Below the pieces are notes generated by a model. It had not been told where the DNA came from. It saw only the letters and a list, made by a program, of their open reading frames with translations, and did not search any database. DNA of 64,000 nt from the NCBI GenBank assembly GCA_963749905.1, contig CAVVOF010000006.1:530282-594281 (forward strand), read 5' to 3'. This DNA is from UBA10649 sp963749905. Lineage in GTDB: Bacteria; Actinomycetota; Actinomycetes; S36-B12. Below, piece by piece: positions 29,522-38,820 of this stretch; position 1 is the stretch's first letter, and every line of letters begins with the position of its first letter. The position numbers were made by a program, and so were the translations under genes.

Positions 29522-30705
29522 GCCTCGCCGGACTCGCGATACCCGGCACGACGCAGGGCCACGTGCAGGTCGGCGGCGCGCGGCACCACCTTCTCCGCCT
29601 CACCCACCGTGATCTGGCCGGACATCACCAGTCGAACGGCATCCTGCTCGAACGTGCGCATCCCGTAGAACTGGCCGTCGGCGACGATGTCCTGGAGGTT
29701 CCCCGTCTTGTCCGAGTCGGCGATCGCCTCGCGGATGCGGGGCGTGGCCACGCCGACCTCGAGCACCAGTGTCCGTCCCTGGCCGTCGGCAGACCGCACC
29801 AGGTGCTGGCACATGATCCCCTGGATGGACTCCGCGATCGACAGCCGCGCCTGCCGCTGCTCGTCGACCGGGAAGATGTCGATCACCCGGTTGATCGCGT
29901 CCACGACCGTCCGGGCGTGCAGGGTGGCCAGCACGAGGTGACCGGTCTCGGCGGCCTGCAATGCCGTTCGCATCGTCTCGGGATCGCGGATCTCGCCCAC
30001 GAGGATGACGTCAGGGTCCTGCCGCATGCCGGAGCGGAGGGCGCGCGCGTACTCGAGGGTGTCGGTGTGCAGCTCCCGCTGGCTGATGGTGGCGACCTTG
30101 TTGGCGTGCAGGTACTCGATCGGGTCCTCGATGGTCAGGATGTGGCAGCGCCGCTCCGCGTTGATCGCGTCGATCATGGCCGCCAGCGTCGTCGTCTTGC
30201 CGGATCCGGTCGGACCGCACACGAGCACCAGCCCGCTCGGCATCAGCGCCATGTCGCGAGCCACCCGGGGCAGGCCCAGCTCGTCGAAGCCCGGGATGAC
30301 CTCCTTGACGTGGCGCAGCACCATGGCCGCTCCCCCACGGGCGCGATAGGCGTTGGCGCGGAAACGGCCGACGCCCGGCGCCGTGTACGCGAAGTCGCAC
30401 TCGTGCTCGGCGAGGAACTGCGTGCGCTCGCGTTCGGTGTCCATCGCGCTCAGCACGAGGGCCTCCGCCTGCTCGGGGGTCAGGGCCGGGAGTTCGAGCG
30501 GCCACAGCTCGCCGGCGACGCGGATGATCGGCGCGGCTCCACTGCGGATGTGCACATCCGAGGCCCCGTGGGAGATGGCTGTGTAGACGATGTCACGGAG
30601 GGTGGGCACGGCGGACGGCCGGCCGACCCGCGTCGTCATCTCGGACGCCGGTTCGGCCGCCATCCGCGCCACGGGCTCGCTGGGCGGAGACGTGGGCAGT
30701 GCCAT
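29518..30705 (-). CDS. PilT-like ATPase, second copy
   Basis: 395-aa member of the PilT/PilU family without the long Pro-rich extension of the first copy. Walker A GPTGSGKTT, Asp box HILTIEDPIEYLH, Walker B DVILVGEIRDPET and the His box LVLATLHARTVVDA are all present, so it should hydrolyse ATP. Such second copies often help retraction under load (PilU role). I use the ATG at 30705; an upstream GTG-type extension of 11 codons would cross the promoter motif. It opens the operon pilT2-small-pilB-pilT-pilC. Confidence 0.9.
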   Translation of the reverse strand: MALPTSPPSEPVARMAAEPASEMTTRVGRPSAVPTLRDIVYTAISHGASDVHIRSGAAPIIRVAGELWPLELPALTPEQAEALVLSAMDTERERTQFLAEHECDFAYTAPGVGRFRANAYRARGGAAMVLRHVKEVIPGFDELGLPRVARDMALMPSGLVLVCGPTGSGKTTTLAAMIDAINAERRCHILTIEDPIEYLHANKVATISQRELHTDTLEYARALRSGMRQDPDVILVGEIRDPETMRTALQAAETGHLVLATLHARTVVDAINRVIDIFPVDEQRQARLSIAESIQGIMCQHLVRSADGQGRTLVLEVGVATPRIREAIADSDKTGNLQDIVADGQFYGMRTFEQDAVRLVMSGQITVGEAEKVVPRAADLHVALRRAGYRESGEA

Positions 30706-30712
30706 ACCTGCA

Positions 30713-30775
30713 GTTTCGGACCATCCATGCCGATTCACCCCAGAAGGGGCGAACCACCCCCCTGCGGTCCGATAA
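30713..30775. promoter_or_regulatory. Divergent promoter region pilT2 / pilM
   Basis: Two -10-like boxes of the pilus motif lie back to back. TCCGAAAC (minus strand, 30713-30720) sits only 8 bases before the pilT2 ATG. TCCGATAA (plus strand, 30768-30775) sits 32 bases before pilM. The -35 boxes are weak (minus TGGGGTG, plus GGGGCGA at 15 bases). The pilT2 transcript could be leaderless if this box is used. Confidence 0.4.
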
Positions 30776-30806
30776 TCGAGGAAGGGGTGGCACTGGGAGG
30801 GGCGGC

Positions 30807-31943
30807 ATGGGTGGAGGCTCGGGACCAGTCGGTCTCGACATCGGCACCAGCGGCATCCGTGCTGTCCAGATCCGCCGCAAGGGCGACCGGATCGAGATCG
30901 TCCGAGCGGCCTCGGTGGAGCTCCCGCGGGGTGCCGTGCGCAATGGCGCGATCGTCGACCAGAAGGCCGTCGTCAAGGCCCTCAAGCAGCTCTGGAAGCG
31001 CGGCCGCTTCAGTACCCGGAAGGTCGTCTTCGGCCTGGCCGACAGCGGGGTGATCACCCGACAGGTGGATCTGCCCTGGATGCCGCCGAAGGACTTCCGC
31101 GCCGCCTTGAAATACCAGATCTCCGATTCGCTGCCCGTCGACCTCGAGACCGTCGAGATCGACTACCACCTGCTCGACGAGTTCGACCGGACCGACGACC
31201 ACGGTCAGGCCGTCGAGATGAACCGGATCCTCGTCGTGGCCGCCAACCGTGACGCGATCACGGCCGAGGCCGGTGTGATGCGCAAGGCCGGGCTCACCCC
31301 GATGGGCGCGGACTCGGCCGCGTTCGCGCTCATCCGCGCAGCCTGCCGCGGCGTCCTGCCGGACGGACCCAGCACCCACGCCCTCGCCGACATCGGGGCC
31401 GACCAGCTGAGCGTGGTGATCCACCAGGGCGGACAGCCACGATTCATCCGGTCCATCGCCAACCTCGGCGGCGACGCCGCCACCATCGCCGTGGCCGAGG
31501 AGCTCGGGCTGGAGCCCGACGCGGCCGAGGTCGTCAAGCGCGAGACCGGCCTGAACGGCCCGGTGCCCGTCGTCGCCCCCATCGCTGAGTCCAGCGTCTT
31601 CAGCGGCGCGTCCGACGAGGAACCCATTCCCATGGACCCGCGCTCCAAGGCGACTGTCGATGTCCTCAGTCCCTGGGCCACCACGATCATCGCCGAGATC
31701 CGCAACTCCCTCGACTACTACCAGGGCTCGGCCTCGGGGTCGGCGATCGAGTCCCTGACGCTGGTGGGCCGCACGGCCGAGCTGACCGGCCTGGAGGAGC
31801 GCATCGCGACGCAGCTGCCCGTGCCGGTGCACGCCATGGACCCGCTCGCCGGATTGGAGGCGAGCCGGCGCGTCGCGAAGGCGCAGGTGCCGGACACCCG
31901 CCTCGCCGTGGCCACTGGCCTCGCGTTGGCCGGCGCGTCATGA
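30807..31943 (+). CDS. pilM: Type IV pilus assembly protein PilM
   Basis: 378-aa actin-like cytoplasmic ATPase of the pilus alignment complex, which binds the N-terminal tail of PilN. The phosphate-1 motif reads VGLDIGTSGIRAVQ. The family stretch VFGLADSGVITRQVDLPWMP and a later DIGADQLSVVIHQGG are visible. The ATG at 30807 follows GGGAGGGGCGGC. It is coupled to pilN by ATGA. Confidence 0.93.
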   Translation: MGGGSGPVGLDIGTSGIRAVQIRRKGDRIEIVRAASVELPRGAVRNGAIVDQKAVVKALKQLWKRGRFSTRKVVFGLADSGVITRQVDLPWMPPKDFRAALKYQISDSLPVDLETVEIDYHLLDEFDRTDDHGQAVEMNRILVVAANRDAITAEAGVMRKAGLTPMGADSAAFALIRAACRGVLPDGPSTHALADIGADQLSVVIHQGGQPRFIRSIANLGGDAATIAVAEELGLEPDAAEVVKRETGLNGPVPVVAPIAESSVFSGASDEEPIPMDPRSKATVDVLSPWATTIIAEIRNSLDYYQGSASGSAIESLTLVGRTAELTGLEERIATQLPVPVHAMDPLAGLEASRRVAKAQVPDTRLAVATGLALAGAS

Positions 31944-32860
31944 CCAGCGACACCGCCCCTGCCGGGTCGGGCCGTCGGCGCTCCCGCAAGCAGGAGAAGA
32001 AGAGCCTGTGGCAGATGGATATCTCGTCCATCGGCAGGAAGGACACGTCCGACACCGACGGCCCCGTGGACCGGCCGCCGTTCACGGCGACCCTCCCGAG
32101 CGTCGACCTGCTGCCCCAGCATGTTCGCGAATCCATGTCCCTGGCACGCATCCGGAAGTGGACCGCCATCGTCATCGTGGTCATGCTTGTCGCAGTCGGC
32201 GCGCTGTGGTGGCTGCAGGGCAGCACCATCGATCGGGCCCGCGACGACCTCGCCGCCGCCAAGGCGCAGAACAGAACGCTGCAGGCGCAGGTCGCCGCGC
32301 TCGCACCCGTCAAGCAGATGTACGAGCAGATCACCCGGCTGCAGAATGTCGTCACCACCACACTGGCGGCCCAGCCCCAGGCCTCGGTGGTGATCGATCG
32401 GCTTGCCCAGGCGGGGACGCAGGTGACCGGAGAGCCGATCACGCTCAGCAACACTGACGTCACGTACACGGGCATCCCGCAGCCGGGCGACGCCCTGAGC
32501 ACCTGTCCCAACCCGGACCCGTTCGGCACCGCCATCACGGTCGGCTGCCTGACGTTCAGCGCCACGGCGACGGATCGAGACCAGGTGTCCCAGCTGCTGC
32601 GCCTGCTCGAGGACGACCCGCTGTTCGTGGGCCCCTATGTGACGAGCAGCACCGCGACGGAGGTGCAGGCGGGGGCGAAGGGCAACAAGACCTCGTCAGT
32701 CGTCGCCTTCTCGGGCTCCGCGGGCATCTCGCTCGAGGCGCTCAGCACGGCGCTGACCCAGGAGGAGATCGATGCGATTCTCGCTCCTCCCGCCGAGGCG
32801 GCAGGCGACGAGGACGACGACGGCGATGCCGCCGAAGGCGAGACGGGGGGCGAGGGATGA
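31940..32860 (+). CDS. pilN: Type IV pilus alignment protein PilN
   Basis: 306-aa bitopic protein. The cytoplasmic tail (~70 residues) contains the PilM-binding type sequence SVDLLPQHVRESM. One membrane helix follows (TAIVIVVMLVAVGALWWL), then a coiled coil (IDRARDDLAAAKAQNRTLQA) and a ferredoxin-like outer domain. The C-terminus is acidic (DEDDDGDAAEGE). It is longer than proteobacterial PilN because of the extra N-terminal and C-terminal segments. It is coupled to pilO by ATGA. Confidence 0.9.
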   Translation: MTSDTAPAGSGRRRSRKQEKKSLWQMDISSIGRKDTSDTDGPVDRPPFTATLPSVDLLPQHVRESMSLARIRKWTAIVIVVMLVAVGALWWLQGSTIDRARDDLAAAKAQNRTLQAQVAALAPVKQMYEQITRLQNVVTTTLAAQPQASVVIDRLAQAGTQVTGEPITLSNTDVTYTGIPQPGDALSTCPNPDPFGTAITVGCLTFSATATDRDQVSQLLRLLEDDPLFVGPYVTSSTATEVQAGAKGNKTSSVVAFSGSAGISLEALSTALTQEEIDAILAPPAEAAGDEDDDGDAAEGETGGEG

Positions 32861-33537
32861 CCCGCGTCCGCCTCAGCGTCGTCGGCGCGATCCTGCTGGT
32901 CGCGATCACCGGCGCGCTGCTCTGGTTCTTCGTGCTCTCCCCACGGCTGTCCGAGGCCTCGGACCTGTCGGCGCAGGCTACTCAGCTCCAGACGATCAAC
33001 CTGTCACTGCAGAAGCAGTACAACCAGGCCCTCGACCAGGCCGAGCAGGCGCCGCAGGCAGCCGCCGATGCGCAGGCCCTGTTCGCGAAGATGCCTCAGA
33101 CCGCCGACCTGCCCACCGTGCTCGACCAGATCACTACCGCCGCCGTCGATGCCGGGATCAGTGCGAACGCGGTGTCGTCCCTCACGACAGGCATCCCCGT
33201 CCCGGTGACGGGAACGCAGGGGGCGGCCGTCACGGAACAGCCCGCGACCGGCGTCCAGCTCGCGCGCATGGACGTCGGCGTTTCCACCGCGGGCGCGCCG
33301 GTGCAGGTGCTGGCGTTCCTCGACAACCTGCAGCTCCTTGATCGCGCCCTGCTGGTCAAGTCAACGGTGACCTCGCAGGTCAGCCAGGTCACGGACGAGC
33401 CGGCCGCCGAGCTCGAGAACGTGCAGGTCGGCGGGTCGATGTTCGTTCTGCAGTCCAAGCTGCCGGACCTCGTCGCCGAGGTGGAGAGCCTGATCGCGCA
33501 GGCCGAACAGGATCAGGCCGCCATCAACCCCTCCTGA
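32857..33537 (+). CDS. pilO: Type IV pilus alignment protein PilO
   Basis: 226-aa bitopic protein partnering PilN. An N-terminal membrane helix (GAILLVAITGALLWFFVL) is followed by a coiled coil (SDLSAQATQLQTINLSLQKQ) and a PilO fold (LPTVLDQITTAAVDAGISAN; VLAFLDNLQLLDRALLV). It ends the pilMNO operon, and a 70-nt palindrome starts three bases after the stop. Confidence 0.9.
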   Translation: MTRVRLSVVGAILLVAITGALLWFFVLSPRLSEASDLSAQATQLQTINLSLQKQYNQALDQAEQAPQAAADAQALFAKMPQTADLPTVLDQITTAAVDAGISANAVSSLTTGIPVPVTGTQGAAVTEQPATGVQLARMDVGVSTAGAPVQVLAFLDNLQLLDRALLVKSTVTSQVSQVTDEPAAELENVQVGGSMFVLQSKLPDLVAEVESLIAQAEQDQAAINPS

Positions 33538-33539
33538 CT

Positions 33540-33609
33540 CCCCGTCTGTCTTGAGGTTGGTGGTCGCAGAACGGCCGATTTGCGACCACCAACCTCAAGA
33601 TCGACGGGG
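33540..33609. repeat. 70-nt palindromic repeat, copy 2
   Basis: Same element as copy 1, with a slightly different centre (CGCAGAACGGCCGATTTGCG). It separates the convergent pilO gene and the gene at 33626-34468, where it could terminate both transcripts. Confidence 0.9.
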
Positions 33610-33625
33610 CTTCGTGCGATCGCGG

Positions 33626-34468
33626 CTAGACCGGAGACAGGACCTCGCGCAGCCGCTGACCGTCGGCGTCACCAAGGGCGGACGCCAGCGTGTCGCGGAT
33701 CCGGGCGACGGCCGCGAGGAACCCGTCCGGCAAACCGGGCAGACCGGCGACGGCCTGCGTCGCCAGCTCCCACCGGATCACCGCGGTGAACAGGTACGGG
33801 TCGCCCACGGCGGCCGCCGACTCCACGAGATAGCCCTCGAGCGCGAGGAGGTCGGCGTCGTAGGCGCCCTGGATGGCTGCGAGGGAGTCGCCCTGCACCC
33901 GCTTCGCCTGCGCCTGGGCCATGGCCACCGCAGCGTCGCGTCGTCTCTGTGCTGCGAAGGCATCGAGGCCGAGGCCGCCCGTTCGGTCGACGACGCTGGC
34001 GTCGAGGTCCGCACGGGTGGGAGCAGGAAGTTGTGTGAGGAAGCTCGCGTCCGGCCAGGCCCGCTCCACGTCCTGGCGAAGGGCCGGGTCACACGCCTCC
34101 AGCAGGCCCGCCCGGGCGGACAGCAGTACGTCAGCCGCGGTCGACTGCTGATGCGCATCGCTGAGGGCCGTCTGCATGGAGGCCACGAGGGCCTCCGCGA
34201 CGCGGAAGTACTGGCGCATCGGGTAGCTGGACGCGACGAGGATCCGCTCCCAGACGACGGCCTGAACAGAGAACGTGTCGGCGCCCCACGCCGTGGCCAG
34301 CGCTCCGACCGCGTCGCCCGAGTCGGCCAGCCGACGGGCGGCGTCACGGAGGAGGGTGGCGTTGCCGAGGCAGCGGCCGTAGAACTCCTCCGCTGTGGCC
34401 CGAGCCGTCACCTGCCGCCTTCCCTGACGCGTCGTCGCGGCCGCGTCACCCGCGCCGACTTCTGGCAA
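33626..34468 (-). CDS. Hypothetical helical protein
   Basis: 280-aa soluble protein, largely alpha-helical and Ala-rich (VAEALVASMQTALSDAH, AAVAMAQAQAKRVQGDSLAAI). No signal peptide, membrane helix or known motif is visible. A GTG at 34411 after AAGGCGGCAG is a plausible shorter start. It is flanked by two copies of the 70-nt palindrome and is not obviously part of the pilus operons. Confidence 0.7.
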   Translation of the reverse strand: MPEVGAGDAAATTRQGRRQVTARATAEEFYGRCLGNATLLRDAARRLADSGDAVGALATAWGADTFSVQAVVWERILVASSYPMRQYFRVAEALVASMQTALSDAHQQSTAADVLLSARAGLLEACDPALRQDVERAWPDASFLTQLPAPTRADLDASVVDRTGGLGLDAFAAQRRRDAAVAMAQAQAKRVQGDSLAAIQGAYDADLLALEGYLVESAAAVGDPYLFTAVIRWELATQAVAGLPGLPDGFLAAVARIRDTLASALGDADGQRLREVLSPV

Positions 34469-34495
34469 GGATAGCCACTCGGGAACACCCCCTCC

Positions 34496-34565
34496 CCCCG
34501 TCTGTCTTGAGGTTGGTGGTCACAAATCGGGGGTATTGCGACCACCAACCTCAAGACGGACGGGG
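34496..34565. repeat. 70-nt palindromic repeat, copy 3
   Basis: Arms as in copy 1, with a more diverged centre (CACAAATCGGGGGTATTGCG) and the variant right end AAGACGGACGGGG. It lies between the divergent genes at 33626-34468 and 34656-35609, so it is not placed like a simple terminator. Confidence 0.88.
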
Positions 34566-34655
34566 AGGTGCGGGTGTGTCCACAGGGCGCGGCTGACGTC
34601 CACCGGCGAGAGCGTCGCAGTCGCGGCCGGACGAACTGGCTGCCAGCGTCCGGCT

Positions 34656-35609
34656 ATGCCCGATTCCATGACCCCGCACGTCGACCCCGAGCCCTCCGGT
34701 CGTCCCGGCATCCTCACGATGCCGGACGCCCTGCACGCGGGCCTGACCCGCGACGCAGTCGCCAGCCGAGTGCGGCGTGGCCGTCTCGATCGCGCGTTCC
34801 GAGGCACGTACGTCGATCCGGGCCGAGCGGTCGACGACGGATTCCCGCTGGCCCTGCACGCCGCGGCCGCGCACCTCGGCGTCGAGGCATGTGCGGTGAT
34901 CGCGTCAGCGCTTCGCGTGTACGGGATCGACGGCGTGGTCGGCGACCGGCTCCCGGAGTTCGCCCTGCCGCCAGGGCTCGAGCGACGCCAACGCCCGGGC
35001 GTCGTGCTGCATTTCTGGGAGGTGCACCCCGCCGACATCGTCGAGATCGACGGGCTGAACGTCACCAGCCCCATTCGCACGCTCGCTGACGCATGCCGCC
35101 TGCTGCCGCGCCTCCAGGCCGTCTCCTGCCTGGATTCGGCGCTGCACAAGGGCGTCGTCACCCTCGACGACCTGTCGGCGATCCGCGGGGCGATGAGCAG
35201 GCGACCCGGGTGCGTCTCCGGACGGCGGCGGCTGCTCGAGTGCCGTCCCGGGGCGCAGTCACCGCTCGAGACGCGCGTCCGGCTCCGCGCCGACGATGCG
35301 GGGATGAGCCCGGACGCCCTGCAGGTCCCCATCGTCGACGCTGACGGAGTGCTCCTCGGCTACGGGGACATGGGCTTCCGGCTGCCCGACGGCAATTGGC
35401 TGATCGTCGAGGCCGACGGGCACGAGGTGCACGAGCTCCCGGAGGCGCTCCTGCACGACCGGCGCCGGCAGAACGCATTCCTCGCATCCGCGGGCGCGCG
35501 GATCGTCCGGTTCACGTGGGACGACACCGCAGCGCCGTCGTACATCCCGTCCGTGCTGAGGCCGCTGCTGTCCGAAGCCCGCTGGCGCCCCTCCCCCCGT
35601 CCGTCTTGA
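34656..35609 (+). CDS. DUF559/AbiEi-type protein
   Basis: 317 aa. The N-terminal ~60 residues resemble the AbiEi antitoxin winged helix (MPDALHAGLTRDAVASRVRR followed by GRLDRAFRG). The C-terminal part looks like a Vsr/DUF559 endonuclease-like fold (VEADGHEVHELPEALLHDRR, IVRFTWDD). Such stand-alone proteins are very common and multicopy in actinobacteria; the role is unknown and no partner toxin gene is next to it. The ATG at 34656 has no strong ribosome site. The stop codon is supplied by palindrome copy 4. Confidence 0.75.
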   Translation: MPDSMTPHVDPEPSGRPGILTMPDALHAGLTRDAVASRVRRGRLDRAFRGTYVDPGRAVDDGFPLALHAAAAHLGVEACAVIASALRVYGIDGVVGDRLPEFALPPGLERRQRPGVVLHFWEVHPADIVEIDGLNVTSPIRTLADACRLLPRLQAVSCLDSALHKGVVTLDDLSAIRGAMSRRPGCVSGRRRLLECRPGAQSPLETRVRLRADDAGMSPDALQVPIVDADGVLLGYGDMGFRLPDGNWLIVEADGHEVHELPEALLHDRRRQNAFLASAGARIVRFTWDDTAAPSYIPSVLRPLLSEARWRPSPRPS

Positions 35610-35664
35610 GGTTGGTGGTCGGAAAACGCGCGATATCCCGACCACCAACCTCAAGACGGACGGG
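35595..35664. repeat. 70-nt palindromic repeat, copy 4
   Basis: Right and left arms carry matched changes relative to copy 1 (CCGTCCGTCTTGAGG pairs with CCTCAAGACGGACGG), which keeps the pairing. It lies between the convergent genes at 34656 and 35675 and overlaps the last codons of the former. Confidence 0.9.
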
Positions 35665-35674
35665 GGGGAGAGGA

Positions 35675-38110
35675 TCAGCTGACGTTGACGGTGAGGGTCT
35701 GGCCCACCCGCATCCCGTCGGGCTTCTCCACCACGAACTCCAGGATCGTCTGCGTGACGCCGTTCGGAGCCAGGTACCGCACCTCGTCCCCGTTCGTCTG
35801 CGCCGTGCCGACGCCGCTGAGCACCCGCGCGAACAGCAGTCGCGTGCCGGTCGGCGTCCCCGACAGCACGTCGAAGTCCTTGGTCGTGCCCTTGGTCTGC
35901 GTGCCCACCACCGCAGGGATGTCGGTCTTGGCCTCCGCATCCCGGCGCACGTTCGTCTCGGACCAGGCCTTGACCTTCCACGGCTCCTGCGACAGTTCCG
36001 CCATGAACGGCGGCGGCCCGAGCCGCGCCAGCCGCTCGTCGTACTCGATGAACAGGCTGTCGTACCCGGACGACGGATCGGTGATCCGGCAACGGCTGTC
36101 CTGACCGATCGATCCGACCACCTTCAGGTCGTTCATCTGCGGCACCGAGTTGTAGTCCTGGACCGTCAGGCACTTGTTAGGCGCGAGGATCGAGAAGTTG
36201 AGCAGCAGGTCGCGCAGTTGACCGCTGACGCCGTTGTTGGATCCGCCCTTCTGCTCGGCGAGGTGGTAGACGTACAGCCACCGCTTCATCACCAGCCCGA
36301 GCTGGTTCGTCGAGTCCGCGTCCGGCACCCCCCACCCGGGCGACGACGGGTCGAAGTTGGTGACGGTCGACTCGTACACGTCGTCCGTGATGATGATGTC
36401 GCCGTCCGCGCCCAGCGTGTACTGGCCCGTGTAGCCACCGTTGGCGGCGCTGGCCTGCAGGTAGACGTGCCCCTTCCAGCACATGGACGTCGGGTTGTCC
36501 GTCCACTCGTCATAGACGCCCGACGGCCCGAGGTTGCCGACCCACCTGGTGTCCGCCGACGGGAACCCGCGCGGCGTGCCCGTGGTGAGCGTGATGGTCT
36601 CGCTCGACGCCTGCGGGATGACCCACGGATAGGTGCTCTGCGAGGCGACCGGCGGCGTCCGCTTGGGCTGGCAGGACGGCGCCGCCGACAGCAGCGGCGA
36701 GTCCTCCACGTAGATGACGCCGTTGAAGCCCTGCGCCACCAGCGTCGCGTAGTCGAGCGTGATGGTCGGCTGGTTCTTCGGATCCGTGGCGTACAGCGCG
36801 GTGCCACCGCAGAAGGCGTTGCTGCTCACGGCAGTGTCGACGGTGTCTGGGCTGGTGATCACGAGCTTGCCGGCACCCGCCACGGTGGTCATCCTGACCC
36901 GGGTGGGCCCGCTGAAGATGCACCCGTCGCTGGCCGCATAGCCCTTCAGCACCGAGATCATCGCATCCGACGGCATCTCGACCGGGCTGTCGTAGTCCGG
37001 GTTCCACAGCTTGCCGTTCTCGGCGGCGTTGTTCGGGATCTCGTCGAGGATGAAGGCGGAGTAGCGCGGATCGGTGCCCAGGTTCGACTCGCCCGGCAGC
37101 GTCGCGGTGCTGATCCAGCGGTGGTTCTCGCGACACGTGGTGTTGGCCGCGCTGCCCGCCGACTCCTCTGGGCAAGAGGACGTTACCCGGCCCTTGAACA
37201 CCTGGGTCGACAGTCCGGAGTCGATGTTGGGGTCGATGTTCGGGATGGACGGGTCGAGGTACCAGACGTCGTTGGTGTGCACCGGCCCGACCCAACGGTC
37301 GCTCGCCTGGACGGAGCCATGCAGGCACGCCACCGAGTTCTTGTGCGGGCCGTAGTTGGTGATCGTCGGATTCTTCGCGCTCACCGTTGCGACCGGCCCC
37401 TGCGCCAGCGGCGTGCCGTTGACCATCCAGTCGGTCCACTCGAACCAGAGGTGGTTGCCCCCCGAACCACCCGAGCCGCACAGCGCCTCGGCCACCGTGA
37501 TGGACATCTTCTTGCCGTCCTTCGACGTCTCCCCCGGCGGCCCGTACACACCGGGGGCGTCGTACGGGAACGTCTCGGAGTTCGACAGGTAGGCGTACTC
37601 GTTCGTCGTCCGCTTGAGCACCTGTGCCTCGACGACGCGGAGCTGCTCGCTCGCCCCAGCGCCCGTGCGCCCGGCCGCAGAGATGGTGATGCGACCCGAG
37701 CGCGCGGCCGCGGACGTGTCGACGTAGTAGGTGAACTGCGCATCGCTCGCACCGCCCGGCAGGTCCACCCAGCCGGCCAGGGCGGGATTCGCAGTCGCCA
37801 CCGCGGCGTTCGCAACCGGGTCGGCGTAGTAGGCCGCGATCGACTTCCAGTACTCCCCGTTCGCCGCGAGGCGCGAGCGGACGTCCTCCACGCCCGCCTC
37901 AGCCGCAGCCCACGCCTGGAACGACTGCTCCGCCTGGTCGGACGGGCGCACCTGCCGCAGCACGGCGGTGCTCACCACGCCGGCAAGCATCAGCAGGACG
38001 GCGCTCCACACCATGGTCAGGATCAGGGCAGCACCGCGATCCGACGTCCGGGTCGTGGAAACGTCGAGGCCTCGCAGCTGGTCAGTGTCCACGCCTCGCC
38101 ACCCCCTCAT
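35675..38110 (-). CDS. Large PilX-like pilus-associated protein
   Basis: 811 aa. The N-terminus has a basic, class III-like start (TRTSDRGAALILTMVWSAVL), with cleavage expected after the Gly. It has the helix-rich ..QAEQSFQAWAAAEAGVEDVR stretch typical of PilX-type minor pilins. The long remainder is beta-rich, secreted, and contains many cysteines (for example SSCPEES, TTCRENH, DGCIFSG). Segments such as WVGPVHTNDVWYLDPSIPN recall bacterial adhesins of this class. It is the last gene of the minor-pilin operon, coupled to the pilW-like gene by ATGA. It may be a tip adhesin. Confidence 0.85.
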   Translation of the reverse strand: MRGWRGVDTDQLRGLDVSTTRTSDRGAALILTMVWSAVLLMLAGVVSTAVLRQVRPSDQAEQSFQAWAAAEAGVEDVRSRLAANGEYWKSIAAYYADPVANAAVATANPALAGWVDLPGGASDAQFTYYVDTSAAARSGRITISAAGRTGAGASEQLRVVEAQVLKRTTNEYAYLSNSETFPYDAPGVYGPPGETSKDGKKMSITVAEALCGSGGSGGNHLWFEWTDWMVNGTPLAQGPVATVSAKNPTITNYGPHKNSVACLHGSVQASDRWVGPVHTNDVWYLDPSIPNIDPNIDSGLSTQVFKGRVTSSCPEESAGSAANTTCRENHRWISTATLPGESNLGTDPRYSAFILDEIPNNAAENGKLWNPDYDSPVEMPSDAMISVLKGYAASDGCIFSGPTRVRMTTVAGAGKLVITSPDTVDTAVSSNAFCGGTALYATDPKNQPTITLDYATLVAQGFNGVIYVEDSPLLSAAPSCQPKRTPPVASQSTYPWVIPQASSETITLTTGTPRGFPSADTRWVGNLGPSGVYDEWTDNPTSMCWKGHVYLQASAANGGYTGQYTLGADGDIIITDDVYESTVTNFDPSSPGWGVPDADSTNQLGLVMKRWLYVYHLAEQKGGSNNGVSGQLRDLLLNFSILAPNKCLTVQDYNSVPQMNDLKVVGSIGQDSRCRITDPSSGYDSLFIEYDERLARLGPPPFMAELSQEPWKVKAWSETNVRRDAEAKTDIPAVVGTQTKGTTKDFDVLSGTPTGTRLLFARVLSGVGTAQTNGDEVRYLAPNGVTQTILEFVVEKPDGMRVGQTLTVNVS

Positions 38111-38820
38111 CGCTCGTTCGCCAGCACGATCGTCTCCTCGAGCGGAATGCCGAGTGACGGGTCGGTCAGCGTCACGGTGATCTTCGTCAGCAGGTCAAGC
38201 TGGTCGCTGGTGAGCGATCCCGCCGGGACCATCTCGACGTCGCCCGTGCCCGCAGGGTCGGCCGCGGTGCGCGCCCGCCAGTAGCGGAACGCCAGGTCCG
38301 GCGCGGTGCTGATGTCGTCGACGAGCAGGATCCGTCGGTTGGCGCCCGCCGCGCCGGCGTCGTCGCAGGTGGGCACGGTCATGTCCGGCGTGGTGTCCAG
38401 CACCGCGCCGCCGCTCGTCAGCGCCGGCGGCCAGGTGAACGACTCCACGCCGCGCGGCGTCGTGCACAGCAGCAGCTTGTACGGAAGGCGGTCGACGGTC
38501 CCGGTGCCGGACAGGGTGAAGAACGCCAGGCTGTCCGGGGTCGCCTCGAGGATCGCTGCCGGGGGAACGCCGGAGTTGACCGGGTTGTCGATGTACCGCA
38601 CCTGGCGCGACATCACGAGCATCGCGTTCTGCTGCTGCGCCTGCACGTTGTTGGCCGTCGACGCGTCCTTGATCGAGCCGACGCCGGTGACGACGAACAC
38701 GGTGACCAAGGCCATCAGCATCCCGAACAGGCCGATGGCGACCATCAGCTCGATCAGCGTGAAGCCGGTGTCGGAGGCGTCGCGATGACGCGCCCGCGGG
38801 GTCAGGGTGCGCTCGGACAC
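38107..38820 (-). CDS. PilW-like minor pilin
   Basis: 237-aa prepilin. The leader ends in DTGFTLIELM, followed by a hydrophobic helix (VAIGLFGMLMALVTVFVV). The soluble part has three or four cysteines and ends with LEETIVLANER. The GTG at 38820 has GGAGG ten bases upstream and overlaps the end of the upstream gene. It belongs to a minor-pilin operon with the PilV- and PilX-like genes and probably primes pilus assembly. Confidence 0.88.
   Translation of the reverse strand: MSERTLTPRARHRDASDTGFTLIELMVAIGLFGMLMALVTVFVVTGVGSIKDASTANNVQAQQQNAMLVMSRQVRYIDNPVNSGVPPAAILEATPDSLAFFTLSGTGTVDRLPYKLLLCTTPRGVESFTWPPALTSGGAVLDTTPDMTVPTCDDAGAAGANRRILLVDDISTAPDLAFRYWRARTAADPAGTGDVEMVPAGSLTSDQLDLLTKITVTLTDPSLGIPLEETIVLANER

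Noticed and set aside
35396..38284. 962-codon plus-strand frame
   Set aside because: Antisense shadow of the PilX-like gene.
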